From Pyrenophora tritici-repentis (taxonomy: Eukaryota; Ascomycota; Dothideomycetes; Pleosporales; Pleosporaceae), in the NCBI RefSeq assembly GCF_003171515.1, contig NC_089391.1, positions 3,224,001 through 3,288,000 of the forward strand: 64,000 nucleotides of DNA. The letters run 5' to 3'. A model generated the notes under the pieces. It saw only the letters and a list, made by a program, of their open reading frames with translations, was not told the origin of the DNA and made no database searches. Of the stretch, positions 34,298-46,342 are shown one piece after another (position 1 is the first letter of the stretch; every line of letters begins with the position of its first letter). Position numbers and translations under genes: made by a program.

Positions 34298-35115
34298 TTT
34301 TCCGCATTATACCCAAGAAGCTTGAAAGTCCGCCTGCAAAACAACAAGGTTAAGTTATCCAAGTTGCTTTCAAAACAATCTTAAACTTTTGGTTGGCACT
34401 TCTGGCGTGCACTCAAGATATCATGCGCATATACGTTCATGGGCCCGACTTACTGTGAACTGTGTAATGGTGTAGATAGAGCTGGAAAGCAGCGTGCGTT
34501 GCTGTATGAGGCATCATCAAGTACTTGTATGGAACAGGACCATCTCTAGCTTGGTGGAGATCACGTATAGTGGAGATGCTGTAGCTCTGTGCAGCAAGAT
34601 TGCTGACAACATCTTACTATATACTGTATACAGCCGATTCTTAGACCGAGCGCCGCAACCCAAAACCCACTATCCCCACTGACAAAGCCCTGACAAACGG
34701 CAGACAAACAACAGCCGAATCTTCCTAATGGATGGTGGGTGTAATCTTTGCAGCTAATAGAGCCGACCCACAGCAAATTGCGCGAATCACAACTCATCTC
34801 AACAGCTCCGTGCGTCATTTGACCCTGATGTAGCTTGGAGACATGTGGGGTAAGGACACACCGGCAACGCGGTAAGGTACCGCTTTCTGCCACAAAAACA
34901 CGCATGTGGGACTCCATAAACCGCCGATATAAGACAGAACGATTGAGAGGGGGCAATATTGGACTTTACTTATATAACGTGGTAAGCCACCCACGGCCAG
35001 GAAACAACTTTGGACTTGAACACCACGGTTACATACACGAGGTATCTACAACACTCGGCCTTTTTCTGGATTCGGCCAAAGATTCGACAACGGTGCGAGC
35101 GAACAGAAGTCCACC
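34298..35115. other. Intergenic stretch, no gene seen
   Basis: About 0.8 kb between the Rrn11-like stop and the monooxygenase start. It holds the 3' end of the first transcript and the promoter of the second. Short frames on both strands have no domains. Confidence 0.5.
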
Positions 35116-37376
35116 ATGGCAACTACCGATTCGCAAGAGTCGAAATGTGACGTGTGAGCTTTTTACAATCAAAACTACATCTTGCACCGACAATGGCTAA
35201 TAGCTCTCAAGTCTCATCATTGGTGCCGGTCCAGCAGGGTAAATAGCAAACCCTGATACGATTCTACATCTTTGAGATAAATTGACAAATGGTACAGGAT
35301 GATGCTTGCGACATGGATGGCGAGATGCGGCATCAATGCTCGCATTGTGGACAAGCGCGGTACCAAGATCTATGCTGGTCAAGCCGATGGGCTGCAGCTA
35401 CGTAGTCTGGAGATTTTCGATAGCTTTGGCTTTGCAGACAGAGCATGGAAAGAGGCAAACCATTTGATAGAGGTATGTGGTTCGTCAGGGATTGATGGCA
35501 TGATGATATATGGCTAACCAACACACAGTTCTGCATGTGGGTATGTTTGTTCACTCCAAACGTTCCTTGTCTATTCTAATTTGTGTAGAATCCCGGCGAA
35601 GATGGTTTGATACGTCGCTCAGATCGCGTACCGGATGTACCCGTTGGTCTCTCCCGATTCAAGGAGATTGTACTCCACCAAGGCCGGATCGAGCGCTTCT
35701 TCCTTGACCATATCAAAAAGCATACCAAGAACTCGTTACAAGTCGAGCGTGGCGTGCTTCCCGAAGCGCTCCATATCGATGACAATCTAGTCAGCGACCA
35801 CTCCTCCGATAACTACCCAATTACTGTGCAGCTGCGATATCTTAGCGAAGAAGAAGCGAAGCCGGCCCAGAGCAAGGGATCAGTTGTCAACGATGGCCTT
35901 TTCAGGAGCAATCTTGCAGAGGACGACACGGAAGATTTGATTGCAAACAGCAGAAAGAACCAGAGCGGTACAGAGACTGTAAAGGCAAAATACGTCGTGG
36001 GCTGCGATGGCGCCCATAGCTGGACCAGAAAACAGCTCGGATTTGAGCTCGAAGGAGAGCCAACGGACCACATCTGGGGTGTCCTTGACATCATTCCCAT
36101 TACCGACTTCCCTGATGTGCGGATGCGTTGCGCTATACACAGCGCATCTGCTGGATCCATGATGATCATTCCCCGCGAGAACAAGATGGCTCGTCTCTAT
36201 ATTCAGCTTACGGAAATCAAGCCTGATGCCAGTGGCCGGGCAGACCGGTCGAAGATTACCCCAGAAACCATTATCACGGCTGCACAGAAGATCATCGCGC
36301 CCTACAAGCTGACGTACGAGTACTGCGACTGGTGGACAGCGTACCAGATTGGTCAGCGTGTAGGCAAGAACTTTGAGCGTGATAGCCGTGTATTCCTGGC
36401 TGGTGATGCCGTGCATACACACTCGCCCAAGGCTGGTCAAGGTATGAACGTGTCAATGCAGGATGCGTACAATCTCGGCTGGAAGCTGGGCTTGGTGGTC
36501 AAGGGAGTTGCCCAACCTAGCATTTTGAAAACATATCAGTCTGAGCGGAGGCGGATTGCACAGGATCTCATTGCCTTTGATCACAAGTTTTCGCGACTGT
36601 TCTCCGGCCGACCGGCCAAAGACCTCATGGATGAAGAGGGTGTGAGCATGTCGGAATTCAAAGAGGCCTTCCTCAAGGGTAAGCGAAACATGACTGGAGA
36701 GAATCAGTGCTAACAACTCCCAGGCAACTTATTTGCAACCGGTCTCTCAGTCGATTACGGAACGAGCATGCTAGTAGGCAAAGCAGGCAACGCCGCCGAG
36801 CAAGGCGACGGCACCGACGTCTCATCCGAGATCCAGCTCGTCGGCAAGCAAGAGCTCGCGTCCAAGACGCCACTGGGCATGCGCTTCCCCAACTACCAAG
36901 TGCTAAACCAAGCCAGCGCTCGCGCATACGACTTCCAGCCCAAACTCGCGAGTGACGGTCGCTTCCGCATCATCGTCTTCGCCGGTAATGTAGTTAATCC
37001 CTCGCAGAGCGCCCGCCTACAAGCCTTTTGCAAGTACATGACCTCATCACCAATACTGGCTCCTCATCTTCACAAGAACATTGAGGTGCTTACTCTGCAT
37101 TCGTCCAAGCGCATCGACGTCGAACTTCTCAAGGACTTCCCAGAGGTGCTACATCCGTTTGATGCACGGACGGGATGGGACTACGACAAGGTCTATGTAG
37201 ATGATGAAGCGTACCACGAGGGCTTTGGTGATGCGTATGGCGGGTATGGGGTAGGTAGGGAGACGGGATGCGTAGTTGTTACGAGGCCGGATCAATATGT
37301 GGGGTTCATTGATGGGGTGGATGAGGAGGGGGCCAAGGGCGTGGAAGGGTACTTTGAGGGGATACTTGTGGGGTAG
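35116..37376 (+). CDS. FAD-dependent phenol 2-monooxygenase-type hydroxylase
   Basis: Six exons (35116-35153, 35212-35238, 35298-35472, 35529-35540, 35589-36678, 36724-37376) give 664 residues. Exons 1 and 2 rebuild the FAD-binding Rossmann start CDVLIIGAGPAG (GAGPAG at 17-22). The fourth exon is only 12 nt (FCMW) and leads into NPGEDGLIRRSDRVPD. The mid-domain VVGCDGAHSWTRKQLG and the second FAD motif VFLAGDAVHTHSPKAGQGMN are intact. Residues about 470-664 (YDFQPKL..., then TGCVVVTRPDQYVGFI) form the thioredoxin-like C-terminal domain of the phenol hydroxylase group. Such enzymes use NADPH and O2 to hydroxylate phenols to catechols in the cytosol or peroxisome. The natural substrate is uncertain, since related enzymes also act in secondary metabolism. 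No ring-cleavage gene or other catabolic partner lies nearby, so it appears to stand alone. Confidence 0.88.
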
Positions 37377-37922
37377 ACTGGAGACATGAACGATTGATTT
37401 ACGATCAACGCATCTCCAATACACGATTGAAGCTGCGGTGGCAGAAAATAACTTCGGTGTGGTCGTGATCAGCCTCATTACCCGCCTCTCCTTACCGCCT
37501 TGCCGCCCTACCCGCTCGTCTGTGCGCCCGTCGTGCGCAATTCTGACGTGCGCGTTCCATGAATCACGACAGGCACAACCGTCACACACGGGGCTGGATC
37601 GAAGCCAAGTGGTAGCTAAATGGGGGGTTGACGTGCCACATGTGGGCGGCTCTGGGGGGGCTGTGCCGGGTTGGCTGGGCTGGGAGAGACAGGGATGTCG
37701 CGTTTCCACAACAACGCCCGAAGAAACAACACTCTGGCGGATGCGCTCGCATGAGGTCCCATCTCGCCCACGAATAGCCAATCCACCCCTTTCTAAAAGA
37801 CACATTAATATCGCATTCCTGACGTCGCAATCGCTTCGATTGAGTTGCACAAAAGTTATCGAGGCTGCTGCACACTTCTCTTTTTACTTTGATTTCGCAG
37901 GTGACTGCACGCACAACGCACA
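37377..37922. promoter_or_regulatory. Presumed chitin synthase promoter and leader
   Basis: A 546-bp gap between the monooxygenase stop and the chitin synthase start. The last 80 bases before the ATG are T-rich (CTTCTCTTTTTACTTTGATTT), as in fungal leaders. No specific operator is identified. Confidence 0.4.
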
Positions 37923-40900
37923 ATGAACGGGCCCACAACGCCGAGTGGTACGCACTATGGACGGCCGCCTGCATACGATGATGATGACGGCTCTCCTCAG
38001 CTGCAAGGAGGATCAACCATGCGCTTGTTGACAAACGTGGATGAAAGCCAGAGCTACATGCCGTAAGTACCACGCTATTTCCTCGTTGCTGTCTATATTT
38101 CCTTTGCGTCCGTCCTGCATTCCGGACTCGATCTCATTTTCACTCAGAAGAAGAGCCTCGTTCGAGGACACTTCAACAACAATGTCAGGCGTAAACAGTA
38201 CCACTGCTGCACTGGGCGGGCGCATGACTCCCTCCGAGGTTGGCAAGCAAGCTGCCGCCGAGGCCGACATTCACGACTTTTTGCGCGAAGCGGGCGATGC
38301 GCTGAGCTCGAATACGGGCCCGGCCTCTGCAGCCGCTCAGATGCCACGCAGGAAGATGCTTCAGTCACAGGACGCCGCCTACATGGCGCCTGTCAAAACC
38401 GTGCGGATACAAGACCCAGGCTTACCGTTACAATCTTTCCGCAGACCATCCTCACCGGTATCACGATCATATCACCCCACAGGCTCTTCAGTATCTGGCC
38501 TTTCGCGGACGCCTTCAATATTGGATAGCGCTCCCAATTTTTCACCGCCAGTCGACGACGACTATGTGCCATACCGACGGCCCTTGTCACCCGATCGACC
38601 GTATTCACCCACACGCACATCCGTCGACTACTCGCGACCGCCGGCTTCAGTAAATTCGTATGAGCCAGTAGACCTCCATGGCAACCCACGACCAGGCAGC
38701 CCCACGCGGCCGCTGCCTCCTGCGCCATTGTTCACGCATGGCGGTCGTCCCAGATCGCGAGACTCGCAAGGCACCATGGACATGACCGACATGCAATCGA
38801 TAGGTATCCACGACGACGACGATCCTTTTACTGAAGTGGGTGATGATCGGCCCGACTTGCGTTCGCGCGACTCGTACATGTCTGACGACACTTACACGGA
38901 CGTCTACACCGAGGTAGACGAAAAGGCGGATCACTATGGGCCGGCCCCAGACGGTGCGCAAGCAAGACGAGGTGCGCGAGACGCAGTAATGACCAAGAAG
39001 GAGGTTCGCTTGATCAACGGAGAGCTTATTTTGGAGTGCAAGATTCCCACCATCTTATACAGTTTCCTCCCAAGACGCGATGACATTGAATTCACCCACA
39101 TGCGATACACGGCCGTTACCTGTGACCCAGACGACTTTATCGATCGTGGCTACAAGTTGCGCCAAAACATTGGCAACCAGCGTGAGACGGAAGTCTTCAT
39201 CGCCGTCACCATGTACAACGAGAACGAGATCGACTTTACGCGCACAATGCATGGTGTCATGCAAAACATCAGCCACTTCTGCTCGCGCATGAAGTCGAGA
39301 ACGTGGGGCAAGGATGGATGGCAGAAGATCGTCGTATGCATCATTGCCGACGGTCGTGGAAAGGTCCATCCTCGAACACTGGACGCCATTGCAGCCATGG
39401 GCTGCTTCCAGGAGGGCATTGCGAAGAACCACGTCAACCAGAAGGAAGTCACGGCCCACGTATACGAATACACAACACAGGTCTCTTTGGACTCTGACCT
39501 CAAGTTCAAGGGCGCCGAAAAGGGCATTGTGCCGTGTCAAATGATCTTCTGTTTGAAGGAGCGCAATTCCAAGAAACTAAACTCCCATCGTTGGTTCTTC
39601 AATGCTTTTGGTCGCGCACTCAACCCCAACGTTTGTATCCTGCTCGATGTTGGAACCAAGCCAGGACCCAAGGCTCTCTATCATTTGTGGAAAGCGTTCG
39701 ACACTGACTCGTCAGTTGCCGGAGCTGCTGGAGAGATCAAGGCTGGCAAGGGAAAAGCATGGCTCGGTCTTTTGAACCCGCTTGTTGCGTCGCAGAACTT
39801 TGAATACAAAATGTCCAATATCTTGGACAAGCCTCTGGAGTCTGTGTTTGGTTACATCACTGTGTTGCCAGGTGCCCTTTCAGCGTACCGCTACCACGCG
39901 TTGCAGAATGATCACACCGGTCACGGTCCCCTCAGCCAGTACTTTAAAGGTGAGACACTGCACGGCCAAGATGCTGATGTCTTTACTGCCAACATGTACT
40001 TGGCTGAAGATCGTATTCTGTGTTGGGAGCTTGTAGCAAAGCGCAGCGAGCAATGGGTCTTGAAGTATGTCAAAGCGGCGACTGGAGAGACGGATGTGCC
40101 AGGTAAGAAGAAACGCCACAATTTCCTCATCTATTTGCTAACGATCTGCAGACGCTGTTCCCGAGTTCATTTCCCAGCGTCGTCGTTGGCTCAACGGTGC
40201 CTTCTTTGCTGCCGTGTACTCGCTTCTTCACTTCAAGCAGGTGTGGGCAACTGACCATACCATCTGGCGCAAGATCCTCCTCCACATCGAATTCGTCTAC
40301 CAGTTTGTGCAACTCTTGTTCACTTTCTTCTCGCTTGCCAACTTCTACCTGACCTTCTACTTTGTCGCTGGTTCCCTCGCAGATCCGGAAATGGATCCAT
40401 TTGGCCACAACATTGGAAAAATCATCTTCTACATCCTACGATACACTTGCACGCTACTCATCTGCATGCAATTCATCCTGTCCATGGGTAACCGACCTCA
40501 GGGTGCGAAGAAGATGTTTTTCTGGAGTATGATCATCTATGGCATTATTATGGCCTATACCACGTTCGCTTCCTTCTACATCGTCATCGTCCAGCTGAGA
40601 GACCCCAAGGCCGAAAAGTCACTCGGGTCAAACGTCTTCACCAACCTTATCGTATCAACGGCAACTACAATCGGTCTCTACTTCCTCATGTCTTTCATGT
40701 ACCTGGATCCATGGCATATGTTTACGTCCAGTGCACAGTACTTTGCGCTCCTTCCGTCTTACATTGCTACGCTCCAAGTGTATGCCTTTTGCAACACGCA
40801 CGACATCACGTGGGGAACCAAGGGAGACAACGTGGCAAAGACTGATCTTGGAGACGCCAAAGGAAAGACGAAGAACGTGGTCGAACTCGAGATGCCATCT

Positions 40901-41425
40901 GAGCAACTTGACATTGACAGTGGCTACGATGAAGCGCTGCGCAACCTTCGTGATCGTGTCGAAGTCCCAGAGCCGCCAATTTCGGAATCGCAACAGCAGG
41001 AAGATTACTACCGTGCTGTGAGAACTTACATGGTGGTTATTTGGATGATTTCAAACGCAATTCTTGCCATGACGGTCAGCGAAGCCTACTCGGACCGCAA
41101 GGTGACGCACAATGTCTACCTTACCTTTATCCTCTGGGCTGTCGCTGGTCTTGCTGTCTTCCGCGCCATTGGTTCAACAACATTCCTCATTATCAACAGT
41201 ATTCAAGCAATCATGGAGACGAAACTCAAGTGGCAGGATAAGATTGACGATAAGAAGAGCAACAGAACTGGACTTGGAGGTGGAAGGAAGTATGGTAGGA
41301 ACAAGTGGTGGAAGTTTGGATTTGGCGGTGGCGTGTCGAGCAGCTGGTTCTCTGGCAGCACAATTTCGAGCAAAATTAGCAGCATGACTCCCAGCAACTG
41401 GGGTGGAAGCAGTGTTGGAAGATAG
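37923..41425 (+). CDS. Chitin synthase, division 1 (class I/II type)
   Basis: Three exons (37923-38062, 38148-40102, 40152-41425) give 1122 residues. The enzyme polymerises GlcNAc from UDP-GlcNAc at the plasma membrane and extrudes chitin into the wall. Residues 1-300 are a disordered Pro/Ser/Tyr-rich region. The Chitin_synth_1N block ([14 protein letters not shown], then [16 protein letters not shown]) follows at about 320-370. The catalytic domain carries [34 protein letters not shown], the acceptor motif [10 protein letters not shown] (667-676) and QRRRW (707-711), which the second intron lies just before. Several membrane segments follow (about 725-930), a cytosolic loop (about 900-975) and two final segments near 985-1050, then a Gly/Ser-rich basic tail. 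[20 protein letters not shown] favours class I or II over class III. Without a tree I leave the class open. All catalytic motifs are intact. Confidence 0.95.
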
Positions 41426-41792
41426 ATGATGAGGACCTGGGGGATTTATCTAATGGGTAACGTGAAAAGTTGAGTAAGAGTTTACGACTTTACGAGTAAG
41501 TTGAACTTCTTTTGGCGTTTTGGGATATATACCTTAGTGTGGGATGATACCAGGGCTGAGGGTTTGACGCTCCAGCTCGTCTTTAACGTAGATAGCTCTA
41601 GATAGCTTTTGTGGATAATGATGATGAGTTACCTTTCAGCCAACGTTTTGACTTTCATGCAATAGAGCGAAAGCGCCGCGTTAACATGTGACGCTCGGGC
41701 CATGTTTACGTCCCGCTCGCACGCTTGTCCCGCCGCACATGTCGCGGCGCAACACTCGTCACTACCAAGATAAATCTGGACGAAGAACGATC
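41426..41792. other. Intergenic, chitin synthase 3' end and Pcs1 promoter
   Basis: A 367-bp gap between two genes on the same strand. It should hold the chitin synthase 3' untranslated region and the promoter of the monopolin gene. Nothing else is recognised. Confidence 0.5.
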
Positions 41793-43570
41793 ATGCCACC
41801 CCGAAGTAAAGTCGCAAACATTTCTTTTACCGTCGACTCGGCATCGGAAGACGAAATGACCGTTGACGAGCTCAATGCACTGCCAACACCCGAGTCCAAC
41901 AGCGAAAACAAGGCGCCAGCGCGAAAAGCGCGTGGAACAGTTGCGCAGGCTAAGAAGGCGGCTCTGGCGACCAAGGCGACTGCTAAGGGCAGACCGGCGA
42001 CGCGTCGAGTGAGTGGCAGTAGTGTGGTATTCATGAAGAAGACGGGGGCAGGGGTGAAGAAAGCGCCGGCAAAAGGTCGCAAAGCGCTGATTGAGTGTAC
42101 GGAAAAGAATGCTAGCGATACGGAGGAAGTAGAGGAGTTTGAGGAGGAAGAGGTGGCAGCGCCGGCTAAGCCAGCTAAGAGGGGCAGGCCAGCGAAGAAG
42201 GCGCAGGAGGAGGAGGAACCAGTTGAAGAGGCTGCACCAGCGCCAGCGAAAAGGGGACGCAAAGCAGCTGTGAAAGAGCCAGCAACGAAGAGGGAAACAA
42301 AGGCGAAGACGACCGCAAAGTCGAAACGCGCGCCAGAACCCGAGCCCGAGCCCGAACAGATGACGATACCAGAGACACAGCCAGAGCCAGACGCAGACCC
42401 AATGGATATCTCAGAGACGATAGAAGTGGACGAGATACCTGAAAGCATGCCCCCACCACCGCCATCGCGACCCTCAGCACGTCGAGCCCAAGCAAAACCA
42501 AACAGCAGGGCACGACGAGCCTCGGCCGGTGTGAGACGAACAGGAAGCGTCTCAGACTCTGAGCGAGATCCCGTCATGCGACGAAAAGTAGGCGATCTAA
42601 CAAGAAAACTGGATGCCATGACATCCAAATACGAAACCCTAAGGGAAGCAGCATCATCAGGCAAAGAGACAAACTTTGAGCAGCTCAAAAAACGAACCGA
42701 TCAAATCGCAAAAGGTATGTTTATCCGGCCAGAACCCATATATCTATTCCACCACACTAACACCACACCCCTATATAGACCAAGACGCCATCATAACTGC
42801 CCTGAAAGCCCAAATCACAACCCTCCAATCCCACACCTCGACCCTCCCAACCCTCAAACAAGAACTCCTCTCCGCCTCCAAAGAATCCCTACGCCTCGCC
42901 ACCGAAAACAAGAAGCTCACCGATGCCCTCGCAACCGCACATTCGGAGAATAAAATCCTCTCCAATAAACTCTCCGCCGCACGCTCTTCCTCGCAGCAAC
43001 AAGACTCTGGTAAAACTGTGCCTGGTAGCGCTATGAAACCGAGGACAACGGGCGTCGTGCTACCGGGTACCGCGGAGGCAGCACGCGAGGCGGCGCTGGC
43101 GAAACATAAAGTTGATCTTTACAGCGATTTGACGAATCTGGTGGTGCTGGGTATGCGGAAGAATGAGGAGGACGCTGATGTTTATGATTGTATACAGACT
43201 GGGCGTAATGGCAGTACGTATCCCCTTCCCCCCCTCCCCTACAAAGCCAAACTAACCTCTCCCCACAGCCCTACACTTCCACCTCACCGTCGCCAACCCC
43301 TCCCCCTTCACCTCTTCCTACGAAGACACGGAATTCGTATACCAGCCCCTGCTCAACGAACAGCGCGATAGAGAGTTACTAGACCTATTGCCTGATTATC
43401 TGACAGAGGAGATTTGTTTCCCGAGGGGTCAGGCGGCGAAGTTTTATTGCAAGGTTATGGATAGTATGAGTAAGAAGGTGGAGATTGTGGAGGATGAGGA
43501 TATGGATGTGGACGGTGGGGAGGGGACGGAGGTGGACGGTGTGACGGAGGGGAGCGAGGTTGTGGGGTAG
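41793..43570 (+). CDS. pcs1: Monopolin complex subunit Csm1/Pcs1
   Basis: Three exons (41793-42714, 42779-43213, 43269-43570) give 552 residues. The C-terminal globular domain, split by the last intron, matches the Csm1/Pcs1 family: LYSDLTNLVVLGMRKNEED, then YDCIQTGRNGTLHFHLTV, then FVYQPLLNEQRDRELLDLLP and an end block FPRGQAAKFYCKVMDSM. Csm1 dimers clamp kinetochore proteins and rDNA; in S. pombe Pcs1 with Mde4 prevents merotelic attachment, and in yeast monopolin co-orients sister kinetochores in meiosis I. A coiled coil (about 270-400) precedes the domain. The N-terminal 260 residues are disordered, with repeated lysine-rich KRGRPAKKA-like and RGRKA motifs resembling AT-hooks, and acidic tracts. 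The start at 41793 (MPPRSK) was preferred over 41688, because the extension looks like leader sequence. The acidic DVDGGEG-type tail is extra. Confidence 0.85.
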
Positions 43571-44034
43571 AGGGAGGAGTGCCTAGCTTGCATTTCATTG
43601 GAGTTTTGGCTTGGGCCGGGTTAGTGTGTAGGGGCGTGTTATGGTATGGGACTATGACGCGGAGTTTGGCGTGATGGGCGCGTTATCACGAAACTGTTTG
43701 TATGCCCTGTCCTATCATGTCCTTTTTCTGTACAGCTTTGTTAGTATCCGAAATCCGAAATACTCAATTCATGTTTCACAATGACTTTATCGAACCATGA
43801 TCGCTACTGGTTGTGTCAACACATCAGATGGTCCAAAACAATAATCAAGAAATTGGTCTTGTCTTGTTGGTAGTATGTGGTAAACAACCTCGTGGTGGTG
43901 TATATTTTATCTACAAAATACCACTAATTGCTTGCTCATGACCCGTAGATCAGGAAGTAGTCCTCATAGCCTCTCATATCGCGCGTGTGTCATGTGTGTG
44001 TATTTCCGTGCGATTGCGAATCGTCGTGCGGCGT
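43571..44034. other. Convergent intergenic region
   Basis: A 464-bp gap between the stops of the converging Pcs1 and ATP synthase subunit k genes. It should hold both 3' ends. No gene is seen. Confidence 0.5.
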
Positions 44035-44585
44035 TTATTGCTTTCCTTGGACCTTGTCGGCGGCCTTCTTGACGTACTCCCTGATGGATTGTCAGTCAAT
44101 GCTTTTGCGAAGTATGCATTAAATCCCGCCAGCTGGCCAGTGGCTGAAATGGCGGAGAAGGGTCCCAAGGCGTAATAACTCGAGAGAGAGAAGAAACTCA
44201 CTTTACAAAGTTCTCCTCATCACTGCTCTTGGCGTTGATGGGAGGAGTAGTCGTATCGTCCGTCTTCTTGCCGCCGCTCATGGAGAGCGCAGCGCCGGTA
44301 AATGTGGCGCCCAGCGTGGCCATTGCGAGCTACCAAGATACAAAGTCAGCATAATTGCTCCAATTCAAACCCAACAACCTTTTTCTGTCCATGCTCCTCT
44401 TTCATGTCCCTAGAAGGAAAGCTGCAATTGGGACATGCGCAGACGCAAATTTAGCTCCAAGATTCCCTAGCTTCCCGTTCCACGATATCCAGACTTTTTT
44501 CTCTTCGCCCTAGCTGTGTGTTGGAGGGTAGACGTACCACATGCGATCCGACCTGACGGCCCATGATAGTGTACATGGCAACCAT
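44035..44585 (-). CDS. ATP19: Mitochondrial ATP synthase subunit k (Atp19-like)
   Basis: Three small exons (44585-44538, 44329-44202, 44080-44035) give 73 residues. The start MVAMYTIMGRQVGSHV joins LAMATLGATFTGAALSM across a 208-nt intron, giving the YxxxGRQVxSHxLA...TLG pattern of fungal subunit k with its single membrane span. The end DEENFVKEYVKKAADKVQ matches the family C-terminus and is rebuilt by splitting a Lys codon at the second intron (121 nt). Subunit k (Atp19) sits in the inner mitochondrial membrane near subunits e and g and helps to stabilise ATP synthase dimers; it is not catalytic. The length is close to yeast Atp19 (68 residues). The gene is head to head with another mitochondrial gene, the MTP18-like gene at 45039. 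Confidence 0.85.
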
Positions 44586-45038
44586 TTTAGCGGTATTGGG
44601 GGGTTGTGGCGGGTGGGTGGCGGGTGATGCGGCGGGTCAATGGATGGGAGATGGAGCGGGTTGCGGTGGTGGGTTCAGTTGCGACGGAGCTTGTTGCTTC
44701 GGAAGAGAGAGCGAGAAGATGGGGGCTTGGCGGGATGTGGCTGGTGGGGTGTTTATGTGGCTGTGAGATGTGGCTGATGGCGGGACAGTGTTGGCAGGGA
44801 TGATGAGAGGTGCGGTAGATGTGACGTCGGGTGCCGAGGTGGTTGTGGGTGCGAACTAAAGGGTACCATGGTGCGATTGTCTTTTGCTGCTGCCTTGGAA
44901 ATTTAGCTTTTTTTTCTTTCGGTTGCTGGAGAAGATTCGTTTGCATTGATTGATTGCATTGCAAGAATTTACAAGACGGTAAAAAACGAAACCTGGAGTA
45001 AGGAAAGATACGGACACACAATAGAGGAATCACACATC
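44586..45038. promoter_or_regulatory. Divergent promoter region between two mitochondrial genes
   Basis: A 453-bp gap lies between the start codons of the subunit k gene (minus) and the MTP18-like gene (plus). Both promoters must be here. The plus-strand side is T-rich near 44900 (TAGCTTTTTTTTCTTTCGG). Joint control of the two genes is possible but not shown. Confidence 0.45.
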
Positions 45039-46124
45039 ATGGCGAAAGACGACACTCGGAAAGTAGGAGAGATAGACGGTGTGCCCGCAGAAAGAAAAGG
45101 CGTAAGGCCCGATTTCTCGACACCGCCGCCGCGAAAAGCATTGCCCAAGGAAATCCAAGATACCCTCAACGACGACGAGAAGATGTGGGAAATCGTCTAC
45201 GACGGCGAGTATGTTCATTCACTTCCCACTTACTCGCCCTTACATATCTAACACACACCTCCAGAGGTGAAGATACCACAGAAACCAACCTCCGCTATGC
45301 CGCCTACGCCTCCCGCATCCGCACCATCATGCTCTCCGCCCACCGCTACGTAGCCTACACCTCCGACATAGGCGAATCCTTCCGTCCCATTGCACATCCG
45401 TACCTTGTAAAAGGTGCCTACGGTATCTCATGGCTCTACCTCATGGGCGACGTCTCGCACGAAGGCTACAAAGCATACGTCCGAAATCAGCGTATCTTGC
45501 ACCCGGAAAACTATATGGACGAAACTGCAGACAAGATGCTTGCGCCTAGCCAAAACCAGGATCTGGCAGCTACAGGCAAAGGCTCGGGGATATTCGATAA
45601 GGTGCAGGAGCTTGCGCGCAATGCGAAGAGTACAGAGGGTGTCAAGTATGGAGATGCGGGTACGGCGTTGACGGGGGGCAAAGTGGTGGCGGGCAAGATA
45701 CCGGTGATTGAGGATTACAGGGCTGTTATGGCGCAGAGAGCTGTGTTTCAGGCTGTGGCTAGTATGGGGTTGCCGGCGTTTACTATTCACAGTATTGTGA
45801 GGTATTCGGGACGGGCGCTCAAGGATGCTAAGAATAAGACGTTGAGGACGTGGGGGCCGATTGGAGTGAGTGCCTTCTCTTTTCGTACTGTTATGATTGT
45901 AATCGGGATGGCATGTGCTAACAGTTTTATAGCTTGGTCTTGCCGCTGTGCCTTTCCTACCATACATGTTCGATGAACCGGTTGAACATGCGACGGAATG
46001 GATATTCTATAACGCTTTCAAGGCGATTGGTGGTGAGAAGGCGGTTGAGGGAAGGCCGGTGACGGGCGCGAAGGAGTTGAGGAAAGAGGAGACGGAGTCC
46101 AACAAGCTGAAGAAGGAGTTGTAA
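45039..46124 (+). CDS. Mitochondrial fission process protein 1 (MTP18/MTFP1 family)
   Basis: Three exons (45039-45208, 45265-45865, 45933-46124) give 320 residues. The core reads TNLRYAAYASRIRTIM, YVAYTSDIGESFRPI, YGISWLYLMGDVSHEGYKAY, then AVFQAVASMGLPAFTIHSIVRYSGRAL and, after the second intron, LGLAAVPFLPYMFDEPVEHATEWIF. These match the MTP18 family, whose members are inner-membrane proteins that promote mitochondrial fission in animals; the fungal role is less studied. Up to four short hydrophobic segments are visible (about 105-125, 205-225, 258-275, 280-295). The N-terminal 60 residues are hydrophilic and charged, so targeting may rely on internal signals. The Lys/Glu-rich tail ends in KKEL; this resembles an ER signal only by chance. 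I chose the ATG at 45039, the first Met of the ordered coding stretch. Confidence 0.85.
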
Positions 46125-46342
46125 TAAGCACGCCGAGGAATTCATACGCCATCCATTAGATATTATAGTTGGCTTTTGGGGGTAGAAAGGTATCTACGCT
46201 GATTGCGCGTAGATGAGTTACCACGAAGCATACGATCCACTCAGTCTAGATGTATGTATCTCTAATTTATTCTCTATTAATATGATTCGCTACTGATGAA
46301 ACAGCTAATCGGACTGACGCTCGAAGAAGTGTACTCACCACA

